Shown here piece by piece: positions 43,788 to 54,552 of a stretch of 64,000 bases of DNA (position 1 is its first letter; every line of letters begins with the position of its first letter). This DNA comes from Streptomyces fildesensis (GTDB taxonomy: Bacteria; Actinomycetota; Actinomycetes; Streptomycetales; Streptomycetaceae), in NCBI RefSeq assembly GCF_016107395.1, contig NZ_JAAIKO010000009.1:166909-230908 (forward strand). Direction: 5' to 3'. Both the position numbers and the translations under genes were made by a program. The notes beneath the pieces were generated by a model that ran no database searches, was not told where the DNA came from, and saw only the letters and a list, made by a program, of their open reading frames with translations.

Positions 43788-45803
43788 TCAGGCGCTGTAG
43801 GGCCTCAGCTGGAGGATGTGGAGCCGGCCACCGGGTGCGAGGAGCCATTCGATGTCGAGCGGCACCGCGAAGGTGTAGTCGGTGGCGAAGTGGGACTGGA
43901 GCAGGCGGCCGGCCAGCGCGAGCTCGCCGAGGTGGTCCTGCGTGTGCGGGTCCAGGTCCTCGGAGGCCGCACCGAGCGAGATGGTACGGCCGCCGCCCTC
44001 CACGGTGTTGTAGAGGTACTGCAGGGGCAGCGTGGTGCCGTCGACGATGTCGGAGGTGGAGCCGTGCGCGCAGTTCAGGTAGACGTTGCGGAAGTCGGCC
44101 CTGTTGGTCGGGTTGCAGGTGACCATCACGCCTCCGAGCGGGGATGCCTCGTACCGCTGGACGATCACGCCCATGTACGTGTCGTCGAGGGAGATGCCTG
44201 CCTGGTGGCGCAGCCGCACGCTACGGGGGGACAGCAGGGACGCCCACACGTGGCGGATGGCGTCCAGGAGTCCGGGGAGATCGGTGACCTTGGTGTGCGA
44301 CTCGTAGATGCCCGCGGCGGAAAAGCCCGGCAGGTCTTCGGCGTTGGAGGAGGAGCGCACAGCGAAGCGGCTCGTTCCAGCCAGGTGCTTGACCAGATGC
44401 GTGTCGAGCGCGCTGACCAGGTCCTCGGGCACCGGCAGGGTGCGCACCAGGTGCTGCAACTGGACGCAGGCGGTGTCCACGGCGTCCATGGCATCCAGTT
44501 CCAGGGCCATCTTCAGCTTGCCGATGCTCTGCTGCACCGCAGGCGAGGAGTCCAGAAATCGCTGCTGGACGGCGAAGGGGACGGCTATCCCCTCCGGTGC
44601 GCTGACGCGCCGGGCCAGGAACGCACCGGCGGCCTCGGCCAGATCGGCGTGCTCGGGCGTCTGCAGGCGGCCCGCCAGGTGGCCGAGCAGGTCGGGCCTG
44701 GGCGGGCGCGGTACGGAGTAGTAGCCGGTCAGCCGGGCCGAGCCGTGGCGCAGCACATGGTGCAGCTCGCCGAGGTTGGCCGCCTTGGTGCCGTAGCTGC
44801 GCCGGTCGTGGGAGCGGAGTTCACTCAGCGGCACGATGGGGACGTCGGCGACCTGGGGGGCGTCGAGCCTGATGCGCTGGGTGTGCCACGTCGGTTCGTT
44901 GAGGTCGGACGGCTGCTCGGCGCGTTCGACGACAGCGGTGTCGGCCAGCACCTCGTAGCGGATCCAGGCGCCGTCGAGGTCCTCGGCGGCGATCCGGTCC
45001 AGGACACCGCGCACGATGGCGTTGGGGATGCCCCAGCCGGCCGCCAGCATGTTGGTGTGCGACAGGGGGGTCGTGGGCGAGCCGTTGATCAGGCCGGCGA
45101 GCCGCGGGATGTCGTCCGGGACCACCGGCATGGCGACGATGTCGTACCACGTGAGTCCGGGGCGGGCGGCGAGGTACTCCTCGGTGGAGGTGAAGGCCCG
45201 CAGCCGGCCGACGGCCGAGCCGAGGGTGAGCGGTACGAAGGGGGCGGCCGCGAAGAGCTCGTGGCCCTGGGTGCGCGGCAGCACGGTCTCGGGCACGGAG
45301 GTGAGAGCGTTCGCCTGGCCGTGGTTGGCCGGCTTGATCAGCAGCGCCAGCGCGCTGTCGAGCTGCTCGCGGACGAAGGAGTAGAACTCGGTGAGCAGCG
45401 TCGCGCCCATGGTGTCGGCCTCGGTCGTCTCCAGCACCAGGAACGGCTGTGACTGGTCCTCGGGCCCGCCGAAGTGCAGGGACAGGACACCGAGCAGGAA
45501 CCGGCGCTCCGGGTCCTGGTAGACGCTGTGGTTGAAACTGTCGAGCTCGGAGTCGAGTTCCTCCAGGGTCAGCGCCTGGATCTCGGTGGCGATGTAGTTG
45601 ACGTGGAAGGAGTGCACGGCGCTGTCGAGGATGTGCCACACACCCTGTTGCCGGTCCACGACGACCTTGACGTAAGGGTGGCCGCCGAGGACGCCGCACA
45701 GCTGCTCGAACAGGGGCAGGGTGAGCACACTGCCCACGACTGCTCCCTGGTGAGCCGTGGTCGGTGCGCCCGTCCCGGGCACGGGAGTGCCGGAGTTCGT
45801 CAT
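43788..45803 (-). CDS. PEP-synthase-like dikinase with rearranged (glucan-water-dikinase-like) domain order
   Basis: 671 aa, ATG 45803 overlapping the ATP-grasp stop (ATGA). Residues about 20-185 are an N-terminal domain I do not recognise, probably substrate-binding. Residues about 190-275 look like the swivelling phosphohistidine domain, with His249 in PLSHTNMLAAGWGIPNAIV. The C-terminal ~340 residues are the PPDK-type ATP-binding domain: GTKAANLGEL (about 330), FAVRSSSNAEDLPGFSAAG (about 450) and the terminal LDIEWLLAPGG...LQLRPYS. In PEP synthase and RPH the ATP domain is N-terminal and the His domain C-terminal; here the order is reversed, as in glucan water dikinase. It should transfer the beta-phosphate of ATP via His to an unknown acceptor. 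Confidence 0.75.
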   Translation of the reverse strand: MTNSGTPVPGTGAPTTAHQGAVVGSVLTLPLFEQLCGVLGGHPYVKVVVDRQQGVWHILDSAVHSFHVNYIATEIQALTLEELDSELDSFNHSVYQDPERRFLLGVLSLHFGGPEDQSQPFLVLETTEADTMGATLLTEFYSFVREQLDSALALLIKPANHGQANALTSVPETVLPRTQGHELFAAAPFVPLTLGSAVGRLRAFTSTEEYLAARPGLTWYDIVAMPVVPDDIPRLAGLINGSPTTPLSHTNMLAAGWGIPNAIVRGVLDRIAAEDLDGAWIRYEVLADTAVVERAEQPSDLNEPTWHTQRIRLDAPQVADVPIVPLSELRSHDRRSYGTKAANLGELHHVLRHGSARLTGYYSVPRPPRPDLLGHLAGRLQTPEHADLAEAAGAFLARRVSAPEGIAVPFAVQQRFLDSSPAVQQSIGKLKMALELDAMDAVDTACVQLQHLVRTLPVPEDLVSALDTHLVKHLAGTSRFAVRSSSNAEDLPGFSAAGIYESHTKVTDLPGLLDAIRHVWASLLSPRSVRLRHQAGISLDDTYMGVIVQRYEASPLGGVMVTCNPTNRADFRNVYLNCAHGSTSDIVDGTTLPLQYLYNTVEGGGRTISLGAASEDLDPHTQDHLGELALAGRLLQSHFATDYTFAVPLDIEWLLAPGGRLHILQLRPYSA

Positions 45804-47173
45804 GAGGTACTCCGCGAGGTCGGACAGGTGGCGGCGAGCTCGTGGGGAAGGGATTCGACGATGCGTCCGCAGTCGGCGAGCAGTGCGGGGCCGGAATCGG
45901 CTGCGACAAAGCACAGGGCGGCCATGGAGTTGGCTCCTCCGGCCTCCTCGTAGGCAGGCATGACCGTGCCGGGCGGGAGACTGAGCTCGCGGACGAGCTC
46001 GATCCGGGACCCGCCACTGAGCAGGGAGGACCAGTCCACCGCGGCGAAGTCCCAGCGCGGAAGGTGCTGCCACGGCTCGCCCGCGGTGTCGGCGGCGAGG
46101 ATGACCAGCGAGCCCGCGGCGCCCGAGCCCTCGGTCAGCATCCGCGACGGGTATACGACCTTCTCACCGAGCAACTGGCGCACCAGCATGCCGATCATGT
46201 CCAGGCTGAAAACGGTCTCCACCTGGCAGGTGGTCATCACGCCGCCGAACCGGGCCGCGGTCTCGATCAGCCACATCGCGCCGTCCGCACCGAGCTTGAT
46301 CTCGGTGTGCGTGGCGCAGGTGCCGAGTCCGAGCGCGTCGACCGCGGCTCGGGACACGTCCTCGATGCGACGTTGCAGCGCCTCGGGCAGTGCGGCCGGG
46401 GTGATGCTGGCGCGTTCGGTGAAGGGCGGGATGGTCGGCATGCGTCCGGTGATGCACAAAGGGTGGTAGGTACCGTCGGCGACGATTCCCTCCACGCTGA
46501 CGTAGTCCCCCCAGCCGGGTCCGTCGAACCAGTCGGTCGCGTCTCCGATGACGATCTCTTCGAGGAGGAAGTCGCTCACGCCCTCGTCCGCTGAGTGCAG
46601 TTCCGCGTAACCCTCCTCGGACGACGCCTCCATGACGGAGCGTCCGATCCGCCAGCCGCGCTCCGCCTCCTGTTCGTTCCGCACCGTGAGGTGAGCTGTG
46701 GAGCCCGCGCTCCACGCCGCCTTGAGGAGCAGCGGCGGCTTCAGCGATTCGAAGGCGAGGGCGATGTCGCCGGACGAGTGGATCTCGGCGAAGCCCGGAA
46801 CGGGAACCCCGGCGTCGTGCCAGATCTGCCGCATCAGCCGCTTGTCCCGGGCGGCCAGCACCTGCTCGCCCGCACCGGCCAGACCGAGCTGCAGGCAGGC
46901 GTGCGCGACGGCCACCACCGCGTATTCCGAGAGTGTCAGCACGGCGGCGGCCTCGACGCGAGTGGCGTGGGCGCAGATCAGGTTCACCAACTCCGCACCC
47001 TCCTGCGGCTGCACGCGGGTGACCGAGGCACACCAGGGCTGCCACGCCATCTCGGTGGACTGCGGCAGTGGTGCGAGCGCCAGTACATGCACGTCGCCGT
47101 GTGCGGCGATCTTCGGGAGGGCGTATTCCAGAGGCGGTCCGCCCTTGGCGTAGATGAACAGGATCGGGTTCAC
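45800..47173 (-). CDS. ATP-grasp ligase, L-amino-acid-ligase/carnosine-synthase type
   Basis: 457 aa from GTG 47173, chosen for AGGAGTGCC just upstream (an ATG at 47239 is in frame). An N-terminal Rossmann-like domain (NPILFIYAKGGPPLEYALPK) precedes the ATP-grasp core: DKRLMRQIWHDAGVPVPGF (about 130-148), lysine in PPLLLKAAWSAGS (about 175), and Mg-binding CATHTEIKLGADG...IETAARFGG (about 310-335). This combination is typical of BacD-like ligases that join two amino acids through an acyl-phosphate. First gene of the operon, translationally coupled to the dikinase. The predicted product is a peptide or amino-acyl conjugate that is then phosphorylated, or the reverse. Confidence 0.82.
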   Translation of the reverse strand: MNPILFIYAKGGPPLEYALPKIAAHGDVHVLALAPLPQSTEMAWQPWCASVTRVQPQEGAELVNLICAHATRVEAAAVLTLSEYAVVAVAHACLQLGLAGAGEQVLAARDKRLMRQIWHDAGVPVPGFAEIHSSGDIALAFESLKPPLLLKAAWSAGSTAHLTVRNEQEAERGWRIGRSVMEASSEEGYAELHSADEGVSDFLLEEIVIGDATDWFDGPGWGDYVSVEGIVADGTYHPLCITGRMPTIPPFTERASITPAALPEALQRRIEDVSRAAVDALGLGTCATHTEIKLGADGAMWLIETAARFGGVMTTCQVETVFSLDMIGMLVRQLLGEKVVYPSRMLTEGSGAAGSLVILAADTAGEPWQHLPRWDFAAVDWSSLLSGGSRIELVRELSLPPGTVMPAYEEAGGANSMAALCFVAADSGPALLADCGRIVESLPHELAATCPTSRSTS

Positions 47174-47537
47174 GGCACTCCTGGTGTCGGGCGGGGCGCT
47201 GCGCGCACCGCTGCGGTTTCGTCCGGTCGTCGTCGGCATGGCATTGCCTTGAACGGGCCGTCAGTAACCAAAACATGACAGAACGCGATGTGTGGACACT
47301 TGTGCGGTCATTCGATTAGGCGTCCGCCAAACAACCAGGAGTGAGCGAGTCGTCGCTGAGTGGGAATCAGCCATCGCGAGAACGGGCGGCCGAAGAGGGG
47401 AGCCGAGCCGATCGGGGGAGTGCAGCCCGCTTCGCGGGGGCGTCAGGCGTCGTAGGAGTGGCCGTGCCGGCCGAGGAAACGGCTACTCCCCGGGCGTAGC
47501 CGCCAGGGGAGTCGCCGTGTGGCGGCGTGCGGACACG
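47174..47537. other. Intergenic boundary between the ATP-grasp cassette and the actinomycin-type cluster
   Basis: No gene supported; long plus-strand frames here are antisense to the UvrA-like gene. It must contain the ATP-grasp operon promoter, and no clear terminator for the UvrA-like gene is visible. No insertion-sequence end or attachment site is recognisable at this junction. Confidence 0.5.
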
Positions 47538-49799
<2,262 letters not shown>

Positions 49800-49915
49800 A
49801 TGCGCTCCTCGGGGTGGTACGGGTGAGGCTCCGGAGGGAACCTCGGGTGGTGGTCGGGGGAGGGGGTGTCATCGGCCGGGCGGGTCGGTCCGCGGCCCGC
49901 CCGGCCGACGGTTCG

Positions 49916-50683
49916 TCAGGCGTTCTCCTTTTGGAACGTGCGGGTGCCCCAGACCAGCGCCAACACGGTCATGAGCAACAGGATCAGGCAACCGGTGAGC
50001 AGCCCAGTCGCCTGCAGGTCACCTCGGAACGCTGCACGTTCGGCATCGACGATGTGGGTCAGGGGATTGATCCGCGCCAGGTTGTAGAGCCAGGCGGGGG
50101 CCAGTTCCCTGGTGACCGGCAGCAGCACGCCGGACAGCAGCAGGAGCGGCAGCAGCACCATGTTCATCAGCGAGGGAAACGCGGCCTCGCTCTTGAGGAT
50201 CAGCGCGAGCGCGTACGACCCCGAGGAGAGCGTGATGGCCAGCACCGCGGCGATCAGCAGGCTCAGCAGCATGCCGGAGACGGGGGCGTTCAGGTCGAAG
50301 ACCAGCAGGGTGACGACCACGATCAGGGCGGACTGTGCTGTGGCCTGGGCGGCTTGGGCCAGTACCTTGCCGAACAGCAGGGCGGACCGGCTGGCCGGGG
50401 TGCCCCGGAAGCGGTCGACCACGCCGACCCGGTACTCGGTGAGCAGTCCGACTCCGGCGAACGAGCCGCTGAACAACGCCGTCTGCACGATGAGCGCCGG
50501 CGTGAGGACCGTCCAGGCGTCGTCGGAGGGGAAGCCGGGGGTGTTGCGGACCACGGTCACCATGAGTGGCCCGAAGAGGAACAGGTACAGCAGCGGCTGC
50601 ATGATTCCGATGAGGAGCCAGGTGGGATTGCGCAGCGACAGTTTCATGTCCCTGGTGAAGATGAGTCCGGTGTCATGCAGCAT
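49916..50683 (-). CDS. ABC-2 type drug-export permease (DrrB-like)
   Basis: 255 aa with six membrane helices of the ABC-2 type; N-terminal DMKLSLRNPTWLLIGIMQPLLYL and the mid-protein RVGVVDRFRGTPASRSALL match DrrB-type permeases. Its start overlaps the end of the ATPase gene by 11 bp. With the ATPase it should export the antibiotic. Confidence 0.92.
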   Translation of the reverse strand: MLHDTGLIFTRDMKLSLRNPTWLLIGIMQPLLYLFLFGPLMVTVVRNTPGFPSDDAWTVLTPALIVQTALFSGSFAGVGLLTEYRVGVVDRFRGTPASRSALLFGKVLAQAAQATAQSALIVVVTLLVFDLNAPVSGMLLSLLIAAVLAITLSSGSYALALILKSEAAFPSLMNMVLLPLLLLSGVLLPVTRELAPAWLYNLARINPLTHIVDAERAAFRGDLQATGLLTGCLILLLMTVLALVWGTRTFQKENA

Positions 50684-51734
50684 GGGTGGCCTCCAGGGCC
50701 GGTGGTGCGGCCTCGTCGTCGCGCAGACAGCGACCGGTCAGGCTGAGGAACACGTCGTCGAGGGTGGGGCGGTTGACCTTGACCGAGGTCATGGTGATGC
50801 CCTGCCGGTCCAGAACGCGCAGCAGTTCGGGCAGGGCGGCGTCGCCGTGCGGGACCCGGAGCCGCACGGTGTCGTCGGTGATGGTGACTTCGTGGGCGCC
50901 CGGCAGCTGCTGGGCGGCGTCGGCGGCCTCGGTGGGCCGGTCGGACACCTCGATGGTGATCGTGTCGCCGGCTACGCGGGCCTTGAGTTCGTCCGGGGTG
51001 CCCTGCGCGACGATCGTTCCGTGGTCGGTCACGAGGATCCGGTCGCACAGGGCGTCGGCCTCGTCGAGGTAGTGGGTGGTGAGGAAGACGGTCATGCCCT
51101 GCTCGGCGCGCATCCGGCGGACGTGGTCCCAGAGGTTGGCCCGGCTCTGCGGATCCAGTCCGGTGGTGGGCTCGTCCAGGAAGACGAGGGCCGGTTCGTG
51201 CACCAGGCCCAGGGCGATGTCGAGCCGCCGCCGCTGGCCTCCGGAGAGCGTCTTGGCTGGACGTTGGTCCAAGCCGGCGAGGTCGAGTTGCTCGGCCAGC
51301 AGTGCTCCGCGGCGTCTGGCCTCCGATCGCGACAGTCCGTACAGCCGGGCTTGCAGCTCGATCTCCTCGCCGACCCGGGACTCCGGCCAGGTGGAGCCGC
51401 CCTGGGCCACATAGCCGATCCTGCGGCGCACTCCCTGAGGGTCCGTCAGCAGATCGCAGCCGCCCACGGTCGCGGTCCCGCCGGTGGGGCGCAGCAGCGT
51501 GGTCAGCATCCGCAGGGTCGTGGTCTTGCCTGCTCCGTTGGGCCCGAGGAACCCGACGAGTTCGCCTGCGGCCACATCGAAGTCAATGCCCTTGACCGCG
51601 TCGACGGTTCGCCCCCGCAGGGCGAACTGCCGGGCAAGACCTCGCACGGTGATCATGGGATCTCCCTCGTGTGCGGACGGCTCCTGGCTCGGACCACGTA
51701 AGGGCCCGACCGTGTACTCCTCGCTGTGGCTCAT
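50673..51734 (-). CDS. ABC transporter ATPase (DrrA-like)
   Basis: Walker A GPNGAGKTT, Q-loop YVAQGGSTWPE, signature LSGGQRRRLDIALGL and Walker B LVFLDEPTTGLDP are intact. The C-terminal ~90 residues form the DrrA accessory domain (PTLDDVFLSLTGR). The ATG at 51734 overlaps the stop of the upstream flavin-reductase gene (ATGA), giving 353 aa. An internal ATG at 51656 has a better ribosome site (GGGAGA) and gives 327 aa; either could be used. It powers the DrrB-like permease. Confidence 0.93.
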   Translation of the reverse strand: MSHSEEYTVGPLRGPSQEPSAHEGDPMITVRGLARQFALRGRTVDAVKGIDFDVAAGELVGFLGPNGAGKTTTLRMLTTLLRPTGGTATVGGCDLLTDPQGVRRRIGYVAQGGSTWPESRVGEEIELQARLYGLSRSEARRRGALLAEQLDLAGLDQRPAKTLSGGQRRRLDIALGLVHEPALVFLDEPTTGLDPQSRANLWDHVRRMRAEQGMTVFLTTHYLDEADALCDRILVTDHGTIVAQGTPDELKARVAGDTITIEVSDRPTEAADAAQQLPGAHEVTITDDTVRLRVPHGDAALPELLRVLDRQGITMTSVKVNRPTLDDVFLSLTGRCLRDDEAAPPALEATHAA

Positions 51735-52600
51735 TCCGCGGTCGCCTCGGCCAGCCGCTCCTGCGCCTCGGCCATGTCCTGCTCGGTCGGCGCGTCGTCC
51801 TGGGTCAGCTTGAACCGCCAGTAGCCGCTGAAGGCGATCGACCGCTTGTCCAGTCCGCGATCGTCAACGAGGTGACGGCGGAGTGCCCGGACGGTGCCCG
51901 ACTCGCCGGCCAGCCAGACGAAGGGGCGGCCCGGGGCGAACTCGGCCTTGCCTACGGTGTCGAACAGGACGTCGCTCTGTCCGGCGGCGGTTCCGTTGCG
52001 GAACACCCAGTTGACGCTGACGTCGCCGTTGGTCTCGAAGCTCTGGCGCTCGGTGTGGTCGGCGACTTCGATGTAGGCATGGGCGCGGGCTCCCTCGGGC
52101 AGCGCCTCCAGCAGGGTGCCGATCGCGGGCAGGGCGGTCTCGTCACCGATCAGCAGGAGCCAGTCGGAGTTCGCGATCGAGTCGTCGATCGAGACCGGCA
52201 GCGCGTAGACGGCCGAGGGGCCGACCATGCCGAGCTGATCGCCCGGCTGGGCGGAGGCGGCCCAGCGGGTCGCGGGGCCGGTCTCGCCGTGGAGGACGAA
52301 GTCGATCTCGATCGTGTTGGTGCCCGGTACGCGACGGCGGACGGTGAAGCTGCGCATCGTCGGACGTTCGTCCTCCGGAATGGCCAGAAACGCGTAGTAC
52401 CAGCTCGTGGCGTCTCCTCCCTCTTCCGGGAGGATGGGCACCCGCTGGCCGGGGAGGGGGAAGCAGAGCTTCACCTGCTGGTCCGGTGTCCGGCCGACGG
52501 AGGCGTCGAGCTGGTCGGCGTCGAAGGTCACGCGGGCCATGTGCGGTGTGACGCGGGTGATGTCGGTGACCTGGATGAGAGATACAGGGAGTTCTGCCAT
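51731..52600 (-). CDS. Siderophore-interacting-protein-type flavin reductase
   Basis: 289 aa from ATG 52600 (GGAAGG upstream). FAD domain with MRSFTVRRRV (R-x-F/Y-T flavin motif, about 92). NAD(P)-binding SIP domain with WLLLIGDETALPAIGTLLEALP (about 157) and C-terminal KRSIAFSGYWRFKL. In ViuB/SIP proteins this fold reduces ferric siderophores. It leads the operon that continues into the ABC pump and UvrA-like gene and is divergent from TetR. A redox role on the drug (reduction of the phenoxazinone chromophore) or on the P450/ferredoxin pair is possible; this is inference. Confidence 0.85.
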   Translation of the reverse strand: MAELPVSLIQVTDITRVTPHMARVTFDADQLDASVGRTPDQQVKLCFPLPGQRVPILPEEGGDATSWYYAFLAIPEDERPTMRSFTVRRRVPGTNTIEIDFVLHGETGPATRWAASAQPGDQLGMVGPSAVYALPVSIDDSIANSDWLLLIGDETALPAIGTLLEALPEGARAHAYIEVADHTERQSFETNGDVSVNWVFRNGTAAGQSDVLFDTVGKAEFAPGRPFVWLAGESGTVRALRRHLVDDRGLDKRSIAFSGYWRFKLTQDDAPTEQDMAEAQERLAEATAE

Positions 52601-52655
52601 TGGAAACCTTCCATGGACGTCGGCCATCCCGGGGCAGCCCGTGCCGACGTGATAT

Positions 52656-52704
52656 CTTTACGCTGTAAAGAGATGCGTGGAAGAGGTTACTTTATGCGGT
52701 AAGG
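52656..52704. promoter_or_regulatory. Twin palindromic operators between SIP/ABC operon and tetR
   Basis: CTTTACGCTGTAAAG (52656-52670) is a palindrome with a three-base centre. A related copy, CTTTATGCGGTAAGG, occurs at 52690-52704, 34 bp away centre to centre. Both lie between the two divergent starts. TetR-family autoregulators bind such pairs, so repression of both directions is likely. Confidence 0.65.
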
Positions 52705-52713
52705 AGTTGCAAG

Positions 52714-53553
52714 GTGGTTGTTTTTTCCGGACAGGGCGACGCTCGCCGTTCGATGGCCCTGCTCTGGCGCACGGCCGGTTCCAAGGAGGCCAGGACGGCG
52801 CCCGGGCCCAAGCCCGGTCTCGACGTCGACACGATCGTGGCGGCGGGTATCGCCGTGGCCGACGAGCAGGGCATGGCCGACCTGTCGATGCGGGCGGTGG
52901 GCGTGTGGCTCGGGCGGAGCGCGATGGCGCTCTACACCTATGTGCCGAGCAAGAACGAACTGATCGACCTCATGCACGACCGTGTGCTGGCCGAGCTGCC
53001 CACCGCGTACGAGACCGGCGGTGGATGGCGCCCCGCGGTCGTCTCCTGGGCCGACGACGTCTGGGCGTTCTACCTGCGCCACCCGTGGGTCCTGCAGGTC
53101 TCCCAGGCCAGGCCCGTACTCGGCCCCGGCGAGTACACGCAGTTGGAGACGGTGGTGCGGATCCTCGACGGGATCGGGCTGGAGCCGTTGAAGGTCCGTC
53201 GTGTCATCTCCGTGCTCTTCCAGTTCGTTCGCGGGATGGCCCGGGTCGCAGCGGAGCTTCAGCAGGCGGGGCCGGCGACCGGCGTGTCCGACGAGGAGTG
53301 GTGGTCCGTCCGGTCCGCGCTGCTCATGGAGGCTGCTCCGGACTTCGCCCAGCGCTTTCCGGCCGTGGCGGCCTTGGAGTCGGGCGCCGCCCCCGTCGCC
53401 GTCGAGGAAGGGAGCGGCGACACCGCGCCCTATCTGGACCATGAGGCCAAGGAGGCCTTCCGGGTGGGCCTGGACCTGATCCTCGACGGCATCGACGCGG
53501 CGGTCCTGTCCACCTCGGCCGGCTCCAACCGCCCCACCTCGTCAGCTCCTTGA
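52714..53553 (+). CDS. TetR-family regulator (TetR_C) of the resistance/export operon
   Basis: 279 aa, GTG 52714 with AAGGAG upstream. The HTH is IVAAGIAVADEQGMADLSMR...AMALYTYVPSKNELIDLM (about 40-90), followed by a TetR_C-type ligand-binding domain. The start is unusually far upstream of the HTH; residues 1-30 may be dispensable. Divergent from the SIP-ABC-UvrA operon with twin palindromes between, so it probably represses export until the drug accumulates. Confidence 0.9.
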   Translation: MVVFSGQGDARRSMALLWRTAGSKEARTAPGPKPGLDVDTIVAAGIAVADEQGMADLSMRAVGVWLGRSAMALYTYVPSKNELIDLMHDRVLAELPTAYETGGGWRPAVVSWADDVWAFYLRHPWVLQVSQARPVLGPGEYTQLETVVRILDGIGLEPLKVRRVISVLFQFVRGMARVAAELQQAGPATGVSDEEWWSVRSALLMEAAPDFAQRFPAVAALESGAAPVAVEEGSGDTAPYLDHEAKEAFRVGLDLILDGIDAAVLSTSAGSNRPTSSAP

Positions 53554-53867
53554 CGGACGGACGGACGGACGGGCGGACGGTCCGGGCGGGCGGGGTGCTG
53601 CGCCGCCGCGTGGAGGCGTGAAGGCAGCAGTACCCCCCGCCCCGGGCGGCTGACTCCTATCGCGCTCACCTATAGGCGATTTTAGGACGGTCTTGATCGC
53701 TGGGAGCCCAGGAACGCAACCGGATCGGTCATATGCCGACCGGAAATGATTGTTGACTGATTCTTGAAGGTTGACCTACGGTTTTTTGGGCCGCTACATA
53801 TCACGACCCCCGGCCGCATACGACTGGTACGAGATTTGGCAGTGCCTCAATTCCAGGGGAGCACCAC
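53554..53867. other. Intergenic region with GACG short repeat and lmbU-like promoter
   Basis: Just after the tetR stop, GACG is repeated about five times (53551-53575). The second half is AT-rich for this genome and holds a promoter for the LmbU-type gene. No coding frame. Confidence 0.6.
53753..53782 (+). promoter_or_regulatory. Candidate sigma-70 promoter of the LmbU-type gene
   Basis: TTGACT (53753-53758) and TACGGT (53777-53782) separated by 18 bp, about 85 bp upstream of the gene start. It fits HrdB-type consensus; not experimentally known. Confidence 0.5.
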
Positions 53868-54515
53868 ATGGAGCACATCACCAAGGAAAACCAGCGGATC
53901 ATGCCATCAACGGCCAGGCACACCACGGGTGGTAGGACAGTGCGCCCCCGGAACGCCGGACCGGAGCGCATCCTGACCACCCGGGTCGGCCTGCAGCTCC
54001 CAGCCAGACTCACTTACGACCGCTGGGAGAAGGCCGGACAGCGCATCTTCCAGATCGCCGACTCCTCCGCCTGGTGCCTGGGGGACTGGTTGGTGTACGG
54101 CCAGGAACAGTACGCCGACCGCTACCAGGCCGGCGCGGAGGCTGCCGGCCTCGACTACCAGACACTGCGCAACTACGCCTGGGTGGCGCGGCATTTCGAG
54201 CTCGGGCGACGGCGCGAGGCTCTCAGCTTCGGCCACCATGCCGAGGTCGCTTCCCTCCCGCCCGCGGAGGCGGATGTGTGGCTCGACCGGGCGGAGCAGC
54301 ACAGTTGGTCCAGGAATCAGCTCAGAGCCACCCTGCGCGAGAGCCGTCAGGGCAACCGGGCGGCCACACCCCAACGTGACCACATCCCCCGGATCAGCGC
54401 CTCCGGTGACCGCGTGGAGCTCTGGCGCGAGGCCGCGTCCAAGGCTGAACGGGACTTCGAGGACTGGATAGTCGCGGCGCTCGACCGCGCCGCCGCGCAC
54501 GGGCTGGATCACTGA
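53868..54515 (+). CDS. LmbU-family cluster-situated regulator
   Basis: 215 aa, ATG 53868. The central domain matches the LmbU family: LTYDRWEKAGQRIFQIADSS, AWCLGDWLVYGQ, AGLDYQTLRNYAWVARHFEL and SFGHHAEVASLPPAEADVWL. LmbU activates lincomycin biosynthesis by binding promoter DNA, and LmbU homologues are found in actinomycin, novobiocin-type and other clusters. It faces the chromophore operon, which it probably activates. The ferredoxin gene follows on the same strand after 37 bp. Confidence 0.92.
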   Translation: MEHITKENQRIMPSTARHTTGGRTVRPRNAGPERILTTRVGLQLPARLTYDRWEKAGQRIFQIADSSAWCLGDWLVYGQEQYADRYQAGAEAAGLDYQTLRNYAWVARHFELGRRREALSFGHHAEVASLPPAEADVWLDRAEQHSWSRNQLRATLRESRQGNRAATPQRDHIPRISASGDRVELWREAASKAERDFEDWIVAALDRAAAHGLDH

Positions 54516-54552
54516 AGGACCTTTGACTGCCCACCACCGGAGAGTCACGCTC

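Noticed and set aside
43665..45452. 595-residue plus frame opposite the dikinase
   Set aside because: Gly/Val-rich antisense frame; the minus-strand dikinase explains the sequence.
49800..49915. Extra small gene between the UvrA-like and permease genes
   Set aside because: Only 116 bp with no start and ribosome-site combination.
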